From: Acidimicrobiales bacterium
GTDB taxonomy: Bacteria > Actinomycetota > Acidimicrobiia > Acidimicrobiales > AC-9
NCBI GenBank assembly: GCA_036270875.1
Contig: DATBBR010000050.1
Span: forward strand, 1 to 64,000
DNA: 64,000 nucleotides
Direction of reading: 5' to 3'
In this document: positions 23,788 through 32,892 of the stretch, piece after piece
How the letters are laid out: each line of letters begins with the position of its first letter
Numbering within the stretch: the stretch's first letter is position 1
Notes under the pieces: generated by a model
The model's input: the letters and a program-made list of their open reading frames with translations, nothing else
Database searches by the model: none
What the model was told of the DNA's origin: nothing
Program-made: the position numbers and the translations under genes

Positions 23788-24846
23788 CCTGACAGACTGA
23801 GGCGTGCGCGGCAGGGCCTCCGACGAGGGCCGTCCCGCCAGCTGGCCGCAAGCGGCATCGATGTCGGCTCCCCGGTTCCGGCGCACAGTGGCGTTCACCG
23901 AGCGCGAGGTCAGCGCGTCGTGGAAGGCTCTCACCCCGTCAGGTGGGGTCCCCTTGGCCGGCCAGCCCGGTGTGGGGTTGAGGGGGATGAGGTTGACGTG
24001 GGCGCCGAGCGGGCGGGCGAGGTCGGCGAGCTGGGCGGCGTCGGTCGGCGAGTCGTTCAGGTTGTCCATGAGCGCCCACTCGAATGAGACCCGGCGGCGG
24101 GTTCGGGACCGGTAGCGACCGCAGGCGTCGATGAGGGTGGCCAGCGGATACCGACGGTTGACCGGCACCAGGCGATCGCGGAGGGCATCGTTGGCGGCGT
24201 GGAGCGACACGGCCAGGCCGACGCGGAGGCGGTCCTCGGCCAGTCGCCGGATGCCGGGGACCAGGCCGACCGTGGAGATCGTGAGGTGGCGGGTGGAGAT
24301 GCCCAGCTCGGACTGGATGCGCTCGATGGCCCCGCCCAGCTGGCGGTAGTTGGCCAGCGGCTCGCCCATGCCCATGAAGACCACGTTGGAGAGACGACGC
24401 GGCGGCGCCAGCTGCCGACAGGACCGCATCGCCCGGGCCACCTGCTCGACGATCTCGCCGATCCGGAGGTTGCGCCGAAAGCCTGCCTGCCCAGTGGCGC
24501 AGAACCCGCACCCCATGGCGCACCCGGCTTGGCTCGACACGCACACGGTGGACCGGTCCCGGTAGTGCATGAGCACGGTCTCGATCTGGCTGCCGTCGGC
24601 CAGGCTCCACAGCCACTTGCGCGTCCAGCCCTGGTCGGCGGCGGACTCGCGCTCGAGGCGCAGCGCCGGCGCCAGAGCAGGCTCCTCCGCCAGCTGGCAC
24701 CGCAGCCGCCGCGGCAGCTCGGTCATCTCGCTCGGCTCGACGACGCGCCGGTAGAGGCCGTCCCACACCTGCCCGACCCGCCACGGAGGCTCGTCGCCGA
24801 GCAGGGCGCCCAGCTGGCTCCGGCTGAGCTCGTAGCGGGTGTCCAC
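23785..24846 (-). CDS. rlmN: 23S rRNA (adenine-2503-C2)-methyltransferase / tRNA A37 methyltransferase
   Basis: 353 aa from GTG 24846; the frame is open to GTG 24906 (373 aa). Radical SAM motif CAMGCGFC, preceded by CVSSQAGC and followed by ATGQAGFRRNL, FMGMGEPLANY, STVGLVPGI, AVSLHA, and the C-terminal NRGADIDAACGQL with the catalytic Cys that, with a second Cys, carries the methyl group. GTG 24846 is preferred because TAGCGT lies 8 nt upstream and the conserved YELSRSQLGALLG begins there. Length fits the family (about 345-385). Divergent from the VIT1-type transporter gene. Confidence 0.95.
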   Translation of the reverse strand: MDTRYELSRSQLGALLGDEPPWRVGQVWDGLYRRVVEPSEMTELPRRLRCQLAEEPALAPALRLERESAADQGWTRKWLWSLADGSQIETVLMHYRDRSTVCVSSQAGCAMGCGFCATGQAGFRRNLRIGEIVEQVARAMRSCRQLAPPRRLSNVVFMGMGEPLANYRQLGGAIERIQSELGISTRHLTISTVGLVPGIRRLAEDRLRVGLAVSLHAANDALRDRLVPVNRRYPLATLIDACGRYRSRTRRRVSFEWALMDNLNDSPTDAAQLADLARPLGAHVNLIPLNPTPGWPAKGTPPDGVRAFHDALTSRSVNATVRRNRGADIDAACGQLAGRPSSEALPRTPQSVR

Positions 24847-24854
24847 GCCGGCCC

Positions 24855-24860
24855 ACGCTA
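24855..24860 (-). promoter_or_regulatory. Candidate -10 (TAGCGT) of rlmN
   Basis: Minus-strand TAGCGT ends 8 nt before GTG 24846; supports the shorter RlmN. Confidence 0.45.
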
Positions 24861-24910
24861 CAGGTACGAAGTCGAGCGGGGCGGGGGACCGCTCGGCCGT
24901 CGACACTCAC

Positions 24911-24916
24911 TAGCGT
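24911..24916 (+). promoter_or_regulatory. Candidate -10 (TAGCGT) of the VIT1-type transporter gene
   Basis: TAGCGT ends 7 nt before ATG 24924. A GGAGG sits only 2 nt before the ATG, too close to be a normal ribosome site. Confidence 0.5.
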
Positions 24917-24923
24917 GGAGGTC

Positions 24924-25703
24924 ATGGCGTCGGGCGCGAACCGGGTCCGCTCACGGAACCTCCCCCTCCCGCATCGGGGTCTCTCGCGATCGACTGACGC
25001 CATCGCCGGCGAGCACCACCATCGCAACGTGCAGGGGGGCGCCGCCCGGGCGGCGGTGTTCGGCATCAGCGACGGGCTGGTGTCGAACGTCTCCCTCATC
25101 CTGGGCGTGGCCGGGGCCCACCCCGCCTCGGGGGTGGTGCGGCTGGCAGGCCTGGCCGGGCTGCTCGGCGGCGCCTTCTCGATGGCCGCCGGCGAGTACA
25201 TCTCGATGCGAGCCCAGTCCGAGCTGATGGAGCGGGAGCTCGACCTCGAGCGGACCGAGATCCATCGTCGCCCCGAGGGCGAGCGACGCGAGCTGGCCCA
25301 CATCTACGAGAGCCGGGGCATCGATCCCAACGTGGCCCATGATCTCGCCACCGAGATGATGCGTGACCCGGACGTGGCCCTCGACACCCATGCCCGCGAA
25401 GAGCTCGGTATCACCCCCGCATCGCTCGGCTCGCCGATCCAGGCCGCGCTGTCATCGTTCGCGGCGTTCGCCGTGGGCGCCCTGGCGCCCCTGCTCCCGT
25501 GGTTCTTCGTGACCGGCACGACCGCGATCCTGGCGTCGGTCACCGTGGGCGTGGTGGCGGCCCTGGTGGTGGGAGCGGCGCTGGCCAGGTTCACGGGCAG
25601 GGCCGTGCTGCACTCTGCCCTACGACAGCTGGCGATCTCCGCCCTGGCGGCGGCGGTGACGTACTCGGTCGGTAGGGCGGTCGGCGTCTCAGGCGCGGCC
25701 TGA
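24924..25703 (+). CDS. VIT1/CCC1-family transporter (Fe2+/Mn2+)
   Basis: 259 aa. Family signature AAVFGISDGLVSNVSLILGVAGA, GGAFSMAAGEYISMRAQ, and an acidic cytoplasmic segment (ERELDLERTEIHRRPEGERREL, shown as charged spacing) ending in the metal-binding helix region, then three C-terminal helices with LPWFF. Five membrane helices in total. VIT-type proteins export Fe2+ or Mn2+ from the cytosol. The N terminus has GEHHHRN, a possible metal-binding cluster. Its 3' end overlaps the convergent mshD by 15 bp. A DtxR-type metal repressor is encoded at 57 kb. Confidence 0.9.
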   Translation: MASGANRVRSRNLPLPHRGLSRSTDAIAGEHHHRNVQGGAARAAVFGISDGLVSNVSLILGVAGAHPASGVVRLAGLAGLLGGAFSMAAGEYISMRAQSELMERELDLERTEIHRRPEGERRELAHIYESRGIDPNVAHDLATEMMRDPDVALDTHAREELGITPASLGSPIQAALSSFAAFAVGALAPLLPWFFVTGTTAILASVTVGVVAALVVGAALARFTGRAVLHSALRQLAISALAAAVTYSVGRAVGVSGAA

Positions 25704-26657
25704 CGCGGGCGGACGCGCCCTACCGTCGGCACCATCTGGCGCTGGCGATGCGCGGGCCCCGATGTCGACGACGTACGCCCGGTCGACGTGGTCCACGGTG
25801 AAGCCGACGTCGCGGTACAGCTGCACAGCGGAGCCATTCGAGGAGTCCACGTACAGCATTCCGGTCGGCAGGCGCCGTCCGGCCAGCCAGTCCAGGCCGG
25901 CGAGAAGGAGCCGGCGCCCGAGGCCCAGTCCCTGGAACGCGGGGTCCACGGCGATCACGTAGATCTCCCCGAGCGGGGGATCGTGCTCAGCGTGGATCTT
26001 CGTCCAGCAGAACCCGGCCAGGCGCCCGTCCCGCTCGTGGAGGAGGAACCCCTGAGGGTCGAACCACGGCTCGCGTTCGCGGCGCAGCAACGTCTCCAGG
26101 TCCCACTCGCCCTGCTCCGGATGCGACGAGAACGCCCGAGCGTTGACGTCCAACCACGCCGTCTCGTCACGCCCGGGCTGGAAGGCTCGCGTCGCCACGG
26201 GATCTCGGCTTCCCGGGACCGGCAGGGGACGGCGCATCTGCAGCAGCTCCCGTCCTCGGGCCATGCCATTGGCGGCGGCGATGGCGTCGTGCTGGGGACC
26301 GGGCTTGGGCACCCACATGTGCACGTGCCCTCCGCCCTCCCGGGCCACCTCGTCGAGCGCGGCTCGCACCAGGTCGACCCCGACGGTACCGCCGGGCTCG
26401 CGGTGGTGAGGGTCCACCACGAACTCGATGGCCCAGCTCGACTGGCCCCGACTCAGCTGGGCGTAGCCGACGGGATGGCCGTGACCAGCTTCCCAGGCCA
26501 CGAAGCCGGCGAACCCCTTCCGACCTCCCTCGACCAGATCCAGCCACATGTGCTCGCCGAGCGGGAGGTGCTTGTCGGCGAGGGCCGCCAGATGGAGCAG
26601 CTCCGACACGGCCGCGATGTCCGCCTCACCCATGCGACGCTTCACCTCGAGCTGCAC
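25689..26657 (-). CDS. mshD: Mycothiol synthase (acetyl-CoA:Cys-GlcN-Ins acetyltransferase)
   Basis: 322 aa from GTG 26657; the frame runs further upstream through nth and is not coding there. Two tandem GNAT domains: an N-terminal degenerate one (VQLEVKRRMGEADIAAVSEL and YAQLSRG) and a C-terminal active one with GEIYVIAVDPAFQGLGLGRR (acetyl-CoA loop) and VDSSNGSAVQLYRDVGF. It performs the last step of mycothiol synthesis, restricted to actinobacteria, which supports the taxonomic call. Length matches MshD (about 300-320). Divergent from nth. Confidence 0.9.
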   Translation of the reverse strand: MQLEVKRRMGEADIAAVSELLHLAALADKHLPLGEHMWLDLVEGGRKGFAGFVAWEAGHGHPVGYAQLSRGQSSWAIEFVVDPHHREPGGTVGVDLVRAALDEVAREGGGHVHMWVPKPGPQHDAIAAANGMARGRELLQMRRPLPVPGSRDPVATRAFQPGRDETAWLDVNARAFSSHPEQGEWDLETLLRREREPWFDPQGFLLHERDGRLAGFCWTKIHAEHDPPLGEIYVIAVDPAFQGLGLGRRLLLAGLDWLAGRRLPTGMLYVDSSNGSAVQLYRDVGFTVDHVDRAYVVDIGARASPAPDGADGRARPPASGRA

Positions 26658-26664
26658 GCAGCCG

Positions 26665-26670
26665 AGGGTA
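26665..26670 (-). promoter_or_regulatory. Candidate -10 (TACCCT) of mshD
   Basis: Minus-strand TACCCT ends 7 nt before GTG 26657. Confidence 0.45.
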
Positions 26671-26704
26671 GCGCCGCACCTCCGTGCTGCCCCGGTACCG
26701 GCAG

Positions 26705-26710
26705 TAGCGT
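26705..26710 (+). promoter_or_regulatory. Candidate -10 (TAGCGT) of nth
   Basis: TAGCGT ends 8 nt before ATG 26719; no Shine-Dalgarno. Confidence 0.5.
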
Positions 26711-26718
26711 GCTTGTCC

Positions 26719-27423
26719 ATGGCCCGACCCCGCACTCCTCGCGGCCGGGCTCGCGAGACGGCGACCAGGCTGGCCGAGGAGTACCCAGGCGACGCCCGCC
26801 AGCTGTGCGCGCTCACGCACGCGAACGCCTTCCAGCTCCTCGTGGCCACCATTCTCTCGGCCCAGACGACCGACGAGCGGGTGAACGAGGTGACGCCCGC
26901 GCTCTTTCGTGCGTATCCGGGCCCTGAGGAGCTGGCCGGCGCGGACCTGGAGGAGCTCGAGGCGCTGATCCGCCCGACCGGTTTCTTCCGCAACAAGGCC
27001 CGCAGCCTCAAGGGCATGGCCGCGGTGCTGGTCGAGCGCTTCGGCGGCGTCGTGCCGTCGTCGGTCGAGGACCTCACGACGCTGCCGGGGGTGGGTCGGA
27101 AGACCGCCAACGTGATCCGCAGCGTCGCCCTGGGGCTGCCCGGGCTCCCGGTCGACACCCACGTCGGGCGGCTCAGCCGGCGCCTGGGGCTCACGACCCA
27201 GACCGACCCCGTCAAGGTCGAGTACGAGCTGTCGGCTCTGCTCCCGCCGGCCGAGTGGGGCTCCTTCAGCCTCAGGTTGATCATCCACGGTCGCCGGGTG
27301 TGTATGGCCCGCCGGCCACACTGCGTCGATTGCGTGCTCAATGACTTCTGCCCCTCGGCGGAGCTCCCGGTGGGATGGGCCCGGGCCCATGCAGGAACAA
27401 GGGTCAGGAGGGCGACGTTCTAG
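26719..27423 (+). CDS. nth: Endonuclease III (DNA glycosylase/AP lyase)
   Basis: 234 aa. Helix-hairpin-helix LPGVGRKTANVIRS with the catalytic Lys, followed by the catalytic Asp in LPVDTHVGRLSRRLG, and the C-terminal 4Fe-4S loop C-x6-C-x2-C-x5-C (CMARRPHCVDCVLNDFC). Removes oxidised pyrimidines in base excision repair. The N-terminal helix and LLVATILSAQTTDERVN are standard. Length is normal for actinobacteria. Confidence 0.96.
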   Translation: MARPRTPRGRARETATRLAEEYPGDARQLCALTHANAFQLLVATILSAQTTDERVNEVTPALFRAYPGPEELAGADLEELEALIRPTGFFRNKARSLKGMAAVLVERFGGVVPSSVEDLTTLPGVGRKTANVIRSVALGLPGLPVDTHVGRLSRRLGLTTQTDPVKVEYELSALLPPAEWGSFSLRLIIHGRRVCMARRPHCVDCVLNDFCPSAELPVGWARAHAGTRVRRATF

Positions 27424-27495
27424 ATGAGTGGAACCGGTTCCCGCCACCTGGTTCCACGAGCGAGTGCGGGATCCGCCGCCCGGCTCGCTCCGCTG

Positions 27496-27517
27496 ACGGC
27501 GCCCATCCGGGCGCCGT
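27496..27517. terminator. Hairpin between nth and the small convergent gene
   Basis: Perfect 9-bp stem ACGGCGCCC / GGGCGCCGT with a 4-nt loop (ATCC). There is no T-tract on either strand, so it is a structural candidate for bidirectional termination and not a classical intrinsic terminator. Confidence 0.45.
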
Positions 27518-27545
27518 TAGCGTGTCCGAGCCGCCGGCCAAAAGC

Positions 27546-27746
27546 TCACATGTTTCGGCTGTCGGCGTCGATGACCTTGCTAAGGCGTCGTTGGGCGCCC
27601 GTGAGGGCCCGCTCGACGGCATAGAGGTCGGCGGCCAGCTCGTCACGCTCGCCACGCGCGTAGCCATCGGCGATGGCCGTGATGCGGGTGGTCAGCTCGT
27701 CGAGGGCCGTCGCCAGCGAGGAGAGCTCCGCGCTCGATGCAGTCAT
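27546..27746 (-). CDS. Small helical hypothetical protein
   Basis: 66 aa from ATG 27746; the frame continues upstream into hisD but is unlikely to be coding there. Mostly helix with heptad-like leucines (SLATALDELTTRITAIADG, then ERDELAADLYAVERAL, GAQRRLSKVIDAD). It resembles the short coiled-coil proteins often annotated hypothetical in actinobacteria. No signal peptide or cysteine. It lies tail-to-tail with nth and head-to-head with hisD. Confidence 0.65.
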   Translation of the reverse strand: MTASSAELSSLATALDELTTRITAIADGYARGERDELAADLYAVERALTGAQRRLSKVIDADSRNM

Positions 27747-27830
27747 GCCCCAGATATTGGCTCGGGGCGGAGGCGAGCGACGGCGCTGAGCTCGGCCGGT
27801 AATGCCGGGAGGTGCCGGGAACGGGACCGT

Positions 27831-27836
27831 TACGAT
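27831..27836 (+). promoter_or_regulatory. Candidate -10 (TACGAT) of the his operon
   Basis: TACGAT ends 9 nt before ATG 27846, which favours this start over GTG 27840. Confidence 0.5.
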
Positions 27837-27845
27837 CGGGTGGCA

Positions 27846-29162
27846 ATGCTCACCCGACTCGACCTGCGGGGCGTGACCGACCTCGTCGGGATCCTGCCCC
27901 GGCCCGCAATGGCCAAGGAACCCCCGACAGACGCGGTCGAGGCCATCCTCGCCGACGTCCGGGCGAGGGGTGACACGGCGGTGCGCGAGCACACCGAGCG
28001 CCTGGACCGCGTCGTGCTCGACGACCTGCGGGTACCAGCAGGCGAGCTCGGCCACGCCCTCGAGTCCATCCCGACACCCCTCCGGGAGGCCCTCGAGGCG
28101 GCCCAGTCCGCCATCGGGGACTATCACGGCTATCAGCGCACCTGGTCGCGCGCCGAGCCCTACGAGCGCGAGGGGATTGTCGTCACCGAGCTCCCCATAC
28201 CGGTCGAGCGGGCGGGGCTCTACGTTCCCGGCGGCCGGGCCCGCTACCCGTCCACTGTGCTCATGACGGCAGTGCCAGCGCGGGTGGCCGGCGTGCCCCA
28301 CGTCGCCCTGTGCGTGCCACCTGACGCCGACGGGAGCGTGGCCGAGCCGACGCTGGCGGCCGCAGCCCTGGCCGGAGTCGATGAGGTCTACCGCGTGGGC
28401 GGGGCCCAGGCCGTGGGGGCCATGGCGTACGGCACGGAGACGATCGGCGCCGTGGACGTCATCGTCGGGCCGGGGAACATCTATGTGTCCGAGGCCAAGC
28501 GTCAGGTGTCGGGCGTGGTCGGTGTGCCCTCGGCGTTCGCCGGGCCCTCAGAGGTCGTCGTGGTCGCCGACGCGACCACCCCGGTCGAGCTCGCGGCCAT
28601 CGACGTGGTCGTGCAGGCAGAGCACGGGCCCGACGGGCTGGCCTGGCTCGTCACCTGGTCGGAACGGGTGGCCGAGGAGGTCGCCGACGCCGTGGCCCGA
28701 CTCGTGGCGGCGTCGCCGCGGCGGAGCGAGATCGAGGCCACCCTGGCCCAAGGCGGCTACGCCGTGGTCGTCGAGGGTCCCGAGCAGGCGATCACCGTGG
28801 CCAACAGCATCGCCCCCGAGCACCTCGAGCTCCTCTGCGACGAGCCCGACGGCCTGCTGCCGCTGGTTCGCAACGCCGGCGCCGTGTTCACCGGCGTCTT
28901 CGCCCCTGCCAGCGTCGGGGACTACCTGGCCGGCCCCAGCCACGTGCTCCCGACCTATGGATCGGCGCGCTTCGCCAGCGCCCTGCGAGTCGACGACTTC
29001 GTCCGCCACATCCACGTTGTGTCGGTGGACGAGCGCGCCCTGGCCCGGGTGGCCCCGCACGTTCGTGCCATCGCCGACGCCGAGGGGCTCCCCGCTCACG
29101 CCGAGTCGGTGCGACTCAGGCAGCCGGCCCGGGAGGCCGGCCCAAAGACATGGGAGAGCTAG
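27846..29162 (+). CDS. hisD: Histidinol dehydrogenase
   Basis: 438 aa, normal length. Zn-dependent oxidation of histidinol to histidine, the last two steps of the pathway. Seen: PGGRARYPSTVLMTAVPARVA, VGGAQAVGAMAYGT, GPGNIYVSEAKRQV, the Zn ligands in QAEHGPDG, the catalytic APEHLEL, and GPSHVLPT. The C-terminal 16 codons are unusual: they contain one copy of the 19-bp palindromic element (29123-29141), read as QPAREAGPK, and overlap the start of hisC. First gene of hisD-C-B-H-A-F. Confidence 0.97.
   Translation: MLTRLDLRGVTDLVGILPRPAMAKEPPTDAVEAILADVRARGDTAVREHTERLDRVVLDDLRVPAGELGHALESIPTPLREALEAAQSAIGDYHGYQRTWSRAEPYEREGIVVTELPIPVERAGLYVPGGRARYPSTVLMTAVPARVAGVPHVALCVPPDADGSVAEPTLAAAALAGVDEVYRVGGAQAVGAMAYGTETIGAVDVIVGPGNIYVSEAKRQVSGVVGVPSAFAGPSEVVVVADATTPVELAAIDVVVQAEHGPDGLAWLVTWSERVAEEVADAVARLVAASPRRSEIEATLAQGGYAVVVEGPEQAITVANSIAPEHLELLCDEPDGLLPLVRNAGAVFTGVFAPASVGDYLAGPSHVLPTYGSARFASALRVDDFVRHIHVVSVDERALARVAPHVRAIADAEGLPAHAESVRLRQPAREAGPKTWES
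29123..29141 (+). repeat. Palindromic element copy at the hisD 3' end
   Basis: Perfect GCCGGCC-CGGGA-GGCCGGC. Here it is read in a different frame (QPAREAGP) from the other copies, showing that the conservation is at the DNA level. Confidence 0.9.
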
Positions 29163-30223
29163 TGCCGCCGGTCCCGGTGCGAGCAGACCTGGACCTCTTC
29201 GAGGGGTACCACTCGCCGCAGCTGGATGTGGCGGTCCGGCTCAACACCAACGAGTCGCCCATCGCACCACCGCGCGCCTGGGTGGACGCTTTGTGCGCCG
29301 AGTTGGCGCGCATCGAGTTCCACCGGTATCCCGACCGTCGGGCCTGGGCGCTGCGCTCGGCGCTGGCGAAGGTGCATGGCGTGCGTCCCGAGGAGGTCTT
29401 CTGCGCCAACGGATCCAACGAGGTGCTCCAATGCCTTCTGCTGGCCTTCGGCGGGCCCGGCCGCAGCGTGGCCGTGTTCGAGCCGACGTACGCGCTGCAC
29501 TCCCACATCGCCCGCCTCACGGGCACCCGTGTGGCGACGGGTGAGCGGCTGGCAGACTTCCGCATCGACCTCGACGAGGTCCGCCGGGTGAACGATGAGG
29601 CGGCGCCCGTCGTCACCTTCCTGTGCTCGCCCAACAACCCGTCGGGTCGGGCCGACTCCGAGCAGGTGGTCGACCAGGTGCTGAACATGGCGCCCGGCCT
29701 GGTCGTGGTGGACGAGGCCTACGGCCAGTTCTGTTCGTGGTCGGCGCTGTCGATGCTCGGCGACCACGACCGACTGGTCGTGGTCAGGACGTTCTCCAAG
29801 ACGTGGTCCATGGCCGCGGCGAGGCTCGGCTATCTCGTGGCCCCGGCGTCGGTGGTGGCCGCCCTCGAGCAGGTCGTGCTTCCGTACCACCTCGACGCCA
29901 TCAAGCAGGTCGCCGGGCGTCTGGCCCTCGACTACCGGGCGGACATGGACAACAGGGTCGCCGTCCTGGTGGAGGAGCGCGGCCGTCTCGTCGCCGCCCT
30001 GGGTGCGCTGCCGGTCGAGTCCTGGCCATCCGACGCCAACTTCATCCTCTTTCGCCCGCTCACCCGTCCCGGGGACGAGGTGTGGCAGGGTCTGGTCGAT
30101 CGCTCGGTGCTCGTTCGCAACTGCAGCGGTTGGCCCCGTCTCGACGGGTGCCTGCGGGTGACAGTCGGCACACCGGAGGAGAACACCGCCTTCCTCGACG
30201 CCCTGACTGCGTGCCTGAAGTGA
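29150..30223 (+). CDS. hisC: Histidinol-phosphate aminotransferase
   Basis: 357 aa PLP-dependent class I/II aminotransferase. Seen: LNTNESPIAPP, FCANGSNEVLQCLL, CSPNNPSGR, VVDEAYGQF, and the Schiff-base Lys in TFSKTWSMAAARLGY. ATG 29150 overlaps hisD by 13 bp and lies directly after the palindromic element; GTG 29162 would remove the overlap. Overlaps hisB by 4 bp. It converts imidazole-acetol phosphate to histidinol phosphate. Confidence 0.95.
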   Translation: MGELVPPVPVRADLDLFEGYHSPQLDVAVRLNTNESPIAPPRAWVDALCAELARIEFHRYPDRRAWALRSALAKVHGVRPEEVFCANGSNEVLQCLLLAFGGPGRSVAVFEPTYALHSHIARLTGTRVATGERLADFRIDLDEVRRVNDEAAPVVTFLCSPNNPSGRADSEQVVDQVLNMAPGLVVVDEAYGQFCSWSALSMLGDHDRLVVVRTFSKTWSMAAARLGYLVAPASVVAALEQVVLPYHLDAIKQVAGRLALDYRADMDNRVAVLVEERGRLVAALGALPVESWPSDANFILFRPLTRPGDEVWQGLVDRSVLVRNCSGWPRLDGCLRVTVGTPEENTAFLDALTACLK

Positions 30224-30810
30224 GAGCCGCCGAGCGTTCGCGTCGGACCCGCGAGACCACGGTCGAAGTCGCGCTCGATCTGGAGGGCTCAGGGCTGGTG
30301 GAGGTGACCACGGGCCTCCCGTTCTTCGACCACATGGTGTCCCAGCTGGGCCGGCACGGGGGGCTGAACCTCCGCGTCTCCGCTCAGGGCGATCTGGACG
30401 TCGACGCCCACCACACCGTGGAGGACGTCGGCATCGTGCTCGGGGAGGCCCTGGCCGCGGCGCTGGGCGACAAAGCCGGGGTGCGCCGCTTCGCCTCGAT
30501 GGCCGTGCCCCTGGACGAGGCGCTGGTCGAGGTGGCGCTCGACCTGTCCGGGCGTCCCTACCTCCAGTACGACGTGGACCTGGCTCCTGACGCGGTGCCC
30601 CTCGGGACCCCGGCCTTCGAGCCGCAGCTGGCCGAGGAGTTCTGGCGGGCCCTGACCACCTCGGCCGGCATCACCTTGCACATCAGGCTGCGGAGTGGGC
30701 GCAACACCCATCACATCCTCGAGGCCTCGTTCAAAGCCGTGGCCCGGTCCCTACGCGACGCGGCTCGGGTGGAGGGAGCCGAGGTCCCGTCGACCAAGGG
30801 ACGCCTGTGA
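30220..30810 (+). CDS. hisB: Imidazoleglycerol-phosphate dehydratase
   Basis: 196 aa monofunctional form (no phosphatase domain). Manganese-binding histidine motifs DAHHTVEDVG and NTHHILEASFKA are both present, as are GLPFFDHM and the C-terminal PSTKG. GTG 30220 forms a GTGA overlap with hisC; GTG 30211 is an alternative. It also overlaps hisH by 4 bp. Confidence 0.96.
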   Translation: MRAAERSRRTRETTVEVALDLEGSGLVEVTTGLPFFDHMVSQLGRHGGLNLRVSAQGDLDVDAHHTVEDVGIVLGEALAAALGDKAGVRRFASMAVPLDEALVEVALDLSGRPYLQYDVDLAPDAVPLGTPAFEPQLAEEFWRALTTSAGITLHIRLRSGRNTHHILEASFKAVARSLRDAARVEGAEVPSTKGRL

Positions 30811-31412
30811 TCGCCGTCCTCGATTACGGGATCGGCAACCTCCGCTCGGCCGAGAAGGCGTTGCAGCGGGTGGGAGGTGACGCCCGACTGGTGACGGACC
30901 CTGATCAGGCCGAGGGAGCGGCGGGGGTGGTGCTTCCCGGGGTCGGAGCTTTCGGTCGCTGCCTGGAGGCCCTGCGGGCATCCGGGCTCGACGCCGTCGC
31001 CGTCGACGCCGCCCGCCGCGACCTTCCCTTTCTCGGCATCTGCGTCGGCATGCAGATGCTCTACGAGGCGTCGGCGGAAGACGCCGGCGCGCGCGGGCTG
31101 GCGATCCTCGACGGCAGGGTCGGCGCCCTTCCGCCCGGACCGAAGAGCCCGCAGATGCAGTGGAACGTGCTCCGTCCGGTGTCGGATCGCGCCAGCGAGA
31201 TGCTCCGACCGCTCGGCGACCTTCCGTGGGTGTACTTCGTGCACTCCTTCGCCCCGGAGCCGTCGGGTGACGTCGTGGCCACGTGCGAGTACGGGGGGTC
31301 GGTGGTGGCCGCCGTGGAGCGGGGCCGGCTGTGGGCGACCCAGTTCCACCCTGAGAAGTCGGGAGCAGCCGGGCTGGCCCTCCTCGCCGGGTTCGTGCGC
31401 GCCTGCAGCTGA
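30807..31412 (+). CDS. hisH: Imidazole glycerol phosphate synthase, glutaminase subunit
   Basis: 201 aa class I glutamine amidotransferase: DYGIGNLRS start, oxyanion PGVGAFG, nucleophile C79 in GICVGMQML, and the His-Glu pair in QFHPEKSG. It supplies ammonia to HisF, encoded two genes downstream. GTGA overlap with hisB and a 1-bp overlap with hisA. Confidence 0.96.
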   Translation: MIAVLDYGIGNLRSAEKALQRVGGDARLVTDPDQAEGAAGVVLPGVGAFGRCLEALRASGLDAVAVDAARRDLPFLGICVGMQMLYEASAEDAGARGLAILDGRVGALPPGPKSPQMQWNVLRPVSDRASEMLRPLGDLPWVYFVHSFAPEPSGDVVATCEYGGSVVAAVERGRLWATQFHPEKSGAAGLALLAGFVRACS

Positions 31413-32146
31413 TGGACCTGTACCCCGCCGTCGATTTGTTGGACGGACGCTGCGTCCGACTGGTCCAAGGTGACTTCGAGCGCCGCACCGTCTACGGAGA
31501 CCCGGTGGAGACGGCGATCGACCTGGCGGGCTCGGGTGCACCGTGGCTCCACGTGGTCGACCTCGACGCGGCCAGGACCGGTCACCCGGTGAACCGCAGG
31601 ATCATCACCGACATCGCTGCCGCCGTCGAGGTGCCGGTCCAGGCCGGCGGAGGGGTGCGCGACGACTCGGGCGCGGCGGCTCTGCTCGACGGCGGGGTGG
31701 CCCGGGTGGTCCTGGGGACGGCGGCGGTGGAAGACGCCGACCTGGTCGAGCGGCTGGCCGCCCGGTACCCGGGGCGCGTGGCCGCCGGCATCGACCACCG
31801 CCGAGGCGAGGTATCGCTGCGCGGGTGGACACAGGCCTCGGGTGCAGGGCTGCTCGAGGTCCTGGGCCGGCTCGAGGACCTCGGAGCGGCCGCCGTGATC
31901 GTGACCGACATCAGCAGGGACGGGACCCTCGCGGGGCCAGATCTCGCCGGCCTGTCAGCGGCGCTGGCGGTGTCGACCGTGGACCTCATCGCGTCGGGGG
32001 GCGTGGGGTCGGTGGAAGACCTGGCCCGCCTCGCCCGTCTCGATGCGGACGGCCGGCGGCTGGCAGGCGTGATCGTGGGTCGGGCCATCCACGACGGGCG
32101 GCTCGACCTGAAGGAGGCGCTGGCGGCGTGCGCACCGTCCGGGTGA
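31412..32146 (+). CDS. hisA: Phosphoribosyl isomerase HisA (possibly bifunctional PriA)
   Basis: 244 aa TIM barrel: [18 protein letters not shown] (catalytic Asp), [38 protein letters not shown] (second Asp) and [10 protein letters not shown]. In several actinobacteria HisA is PriA, which also performs the TrpF reaction; here a separate trpF exists at 41270, so a HisA-only role is the simpler reading. ATG overlaps the hisH stop. Confidence 0.94.
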   Translation: MDLYPAVDLLDGRCVRLVQGDFERRTVYGDPVETAIDLAGSGAPWLHVVDLDAARTGHPVNRRIITDIAAAVEVPVQAGGGVRDDSGAAALLDGGVARVVLGTAAVEDADLVERLAARYPGRVAAGIDHRRGEVSLRGWTQASGAGLLEVLGRLEDLGAAAVIVTDISRDGTLAGPDLAGLSAALAVSTVDLIASGGVGSVEDLARLARLDADGRRLAGVIVGRAIHDGRLDLKEALAACAPSG

Positions 32147-32892
32147 TCCCCTGCCTCGACGTCGACGCCGGGCGAGTGGTCAAGGGCGTCAACTTCGAGA
32201 ACCTGCGGGACGCCGGCGATCCGGTCGAGCTCGCCGCCCGCTACGACCGGGCCGGAGCCGACGAGGTCGTCTTTCTCGACATCACCGCTTCCTCCGACGA
32301 CCGGGACACCCTGGTCGACGTCGTGGCGCGGACCGCCGACGAGGTCTTCATCCCCCTCACGGTCGGGGGCGGCGTGCGCAGCCTGGGCGACGCCCATCGG
32401 CTGCTCCGGGCCGGCGCCGACAAGGTGGCGGTGAACACGATGGCCGTGCAGCGCCCGGCCCTGGTGCACGAGATGGCCGCCGAGCTCGGATCACAGTGCG
32501 TGGTCGTCGCCGTGGACGCCCGGCGGCGGGGTACGGGGTTCGAGGTCTACACCCACGGCGGGCGCACCCCTACGGGCCTCGACGCGCGCACGTGGGCCAT
32601 GGTCTGCGAACGGCTGGGGGCGGGCGAGCTGCTGCTCACCTCCATGGACCGCGACGGCACGAGAGATGGCTACGACCTCGAGCTGACGAGGTCGGTCGCG
32701 CAGGCCTGCTCCATCCCCGTGATCGCCAGCGGGGGGGTCGGCACGCTCGACCACCTCGTCGAGGGGGCCGTGGCCGGCGCCGCCGACGCCGTGCTGGCGG
32801 CGTCGATCTTCCATTATGCGGAGCACGGCGTCGCCGAGGCCAAGGCCTACCTGGCCGCCAAGGGCGTGAGCGTCAGGCCGATTGCCGGCTGA
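32128..32892 (+). CDS. hisF: Imidazole glycerol phosphate synthase, cyclase subunit
   Basis: 254 aa TIM barrel with [18 protein letters not shown] (catalytic Asp), [55 protein letters not shown] (second Asp) and [14 protein letters not shown] 32128 lies 19 bp inside hisA. The 3' end overlaps the stop of the convergent hydrolase by 20 bp. Confidence 0.96.
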   Translation: MRTVRVIPCLDVDAGRVVKGVNFENLRDAGDPVELAARYDRAGADEVVFLDITASSDDRDTLVDVVARTADEVFIPLTVGGGVRSLGDAHRLLRAGADKVAVNTMAVQRPALVHEMAAELGSQCVVVAVDARRRGTGFEVYTHGGRTPTGLDARTWAMVCERLGAGELLLTSMDRDGTRDGYDLELTRSVAQACSIPVIASGGVGTLDHLVEGAVAGAADAVLAASIFHYAEHGVAEAKAYLAAKGVSVRPIAG

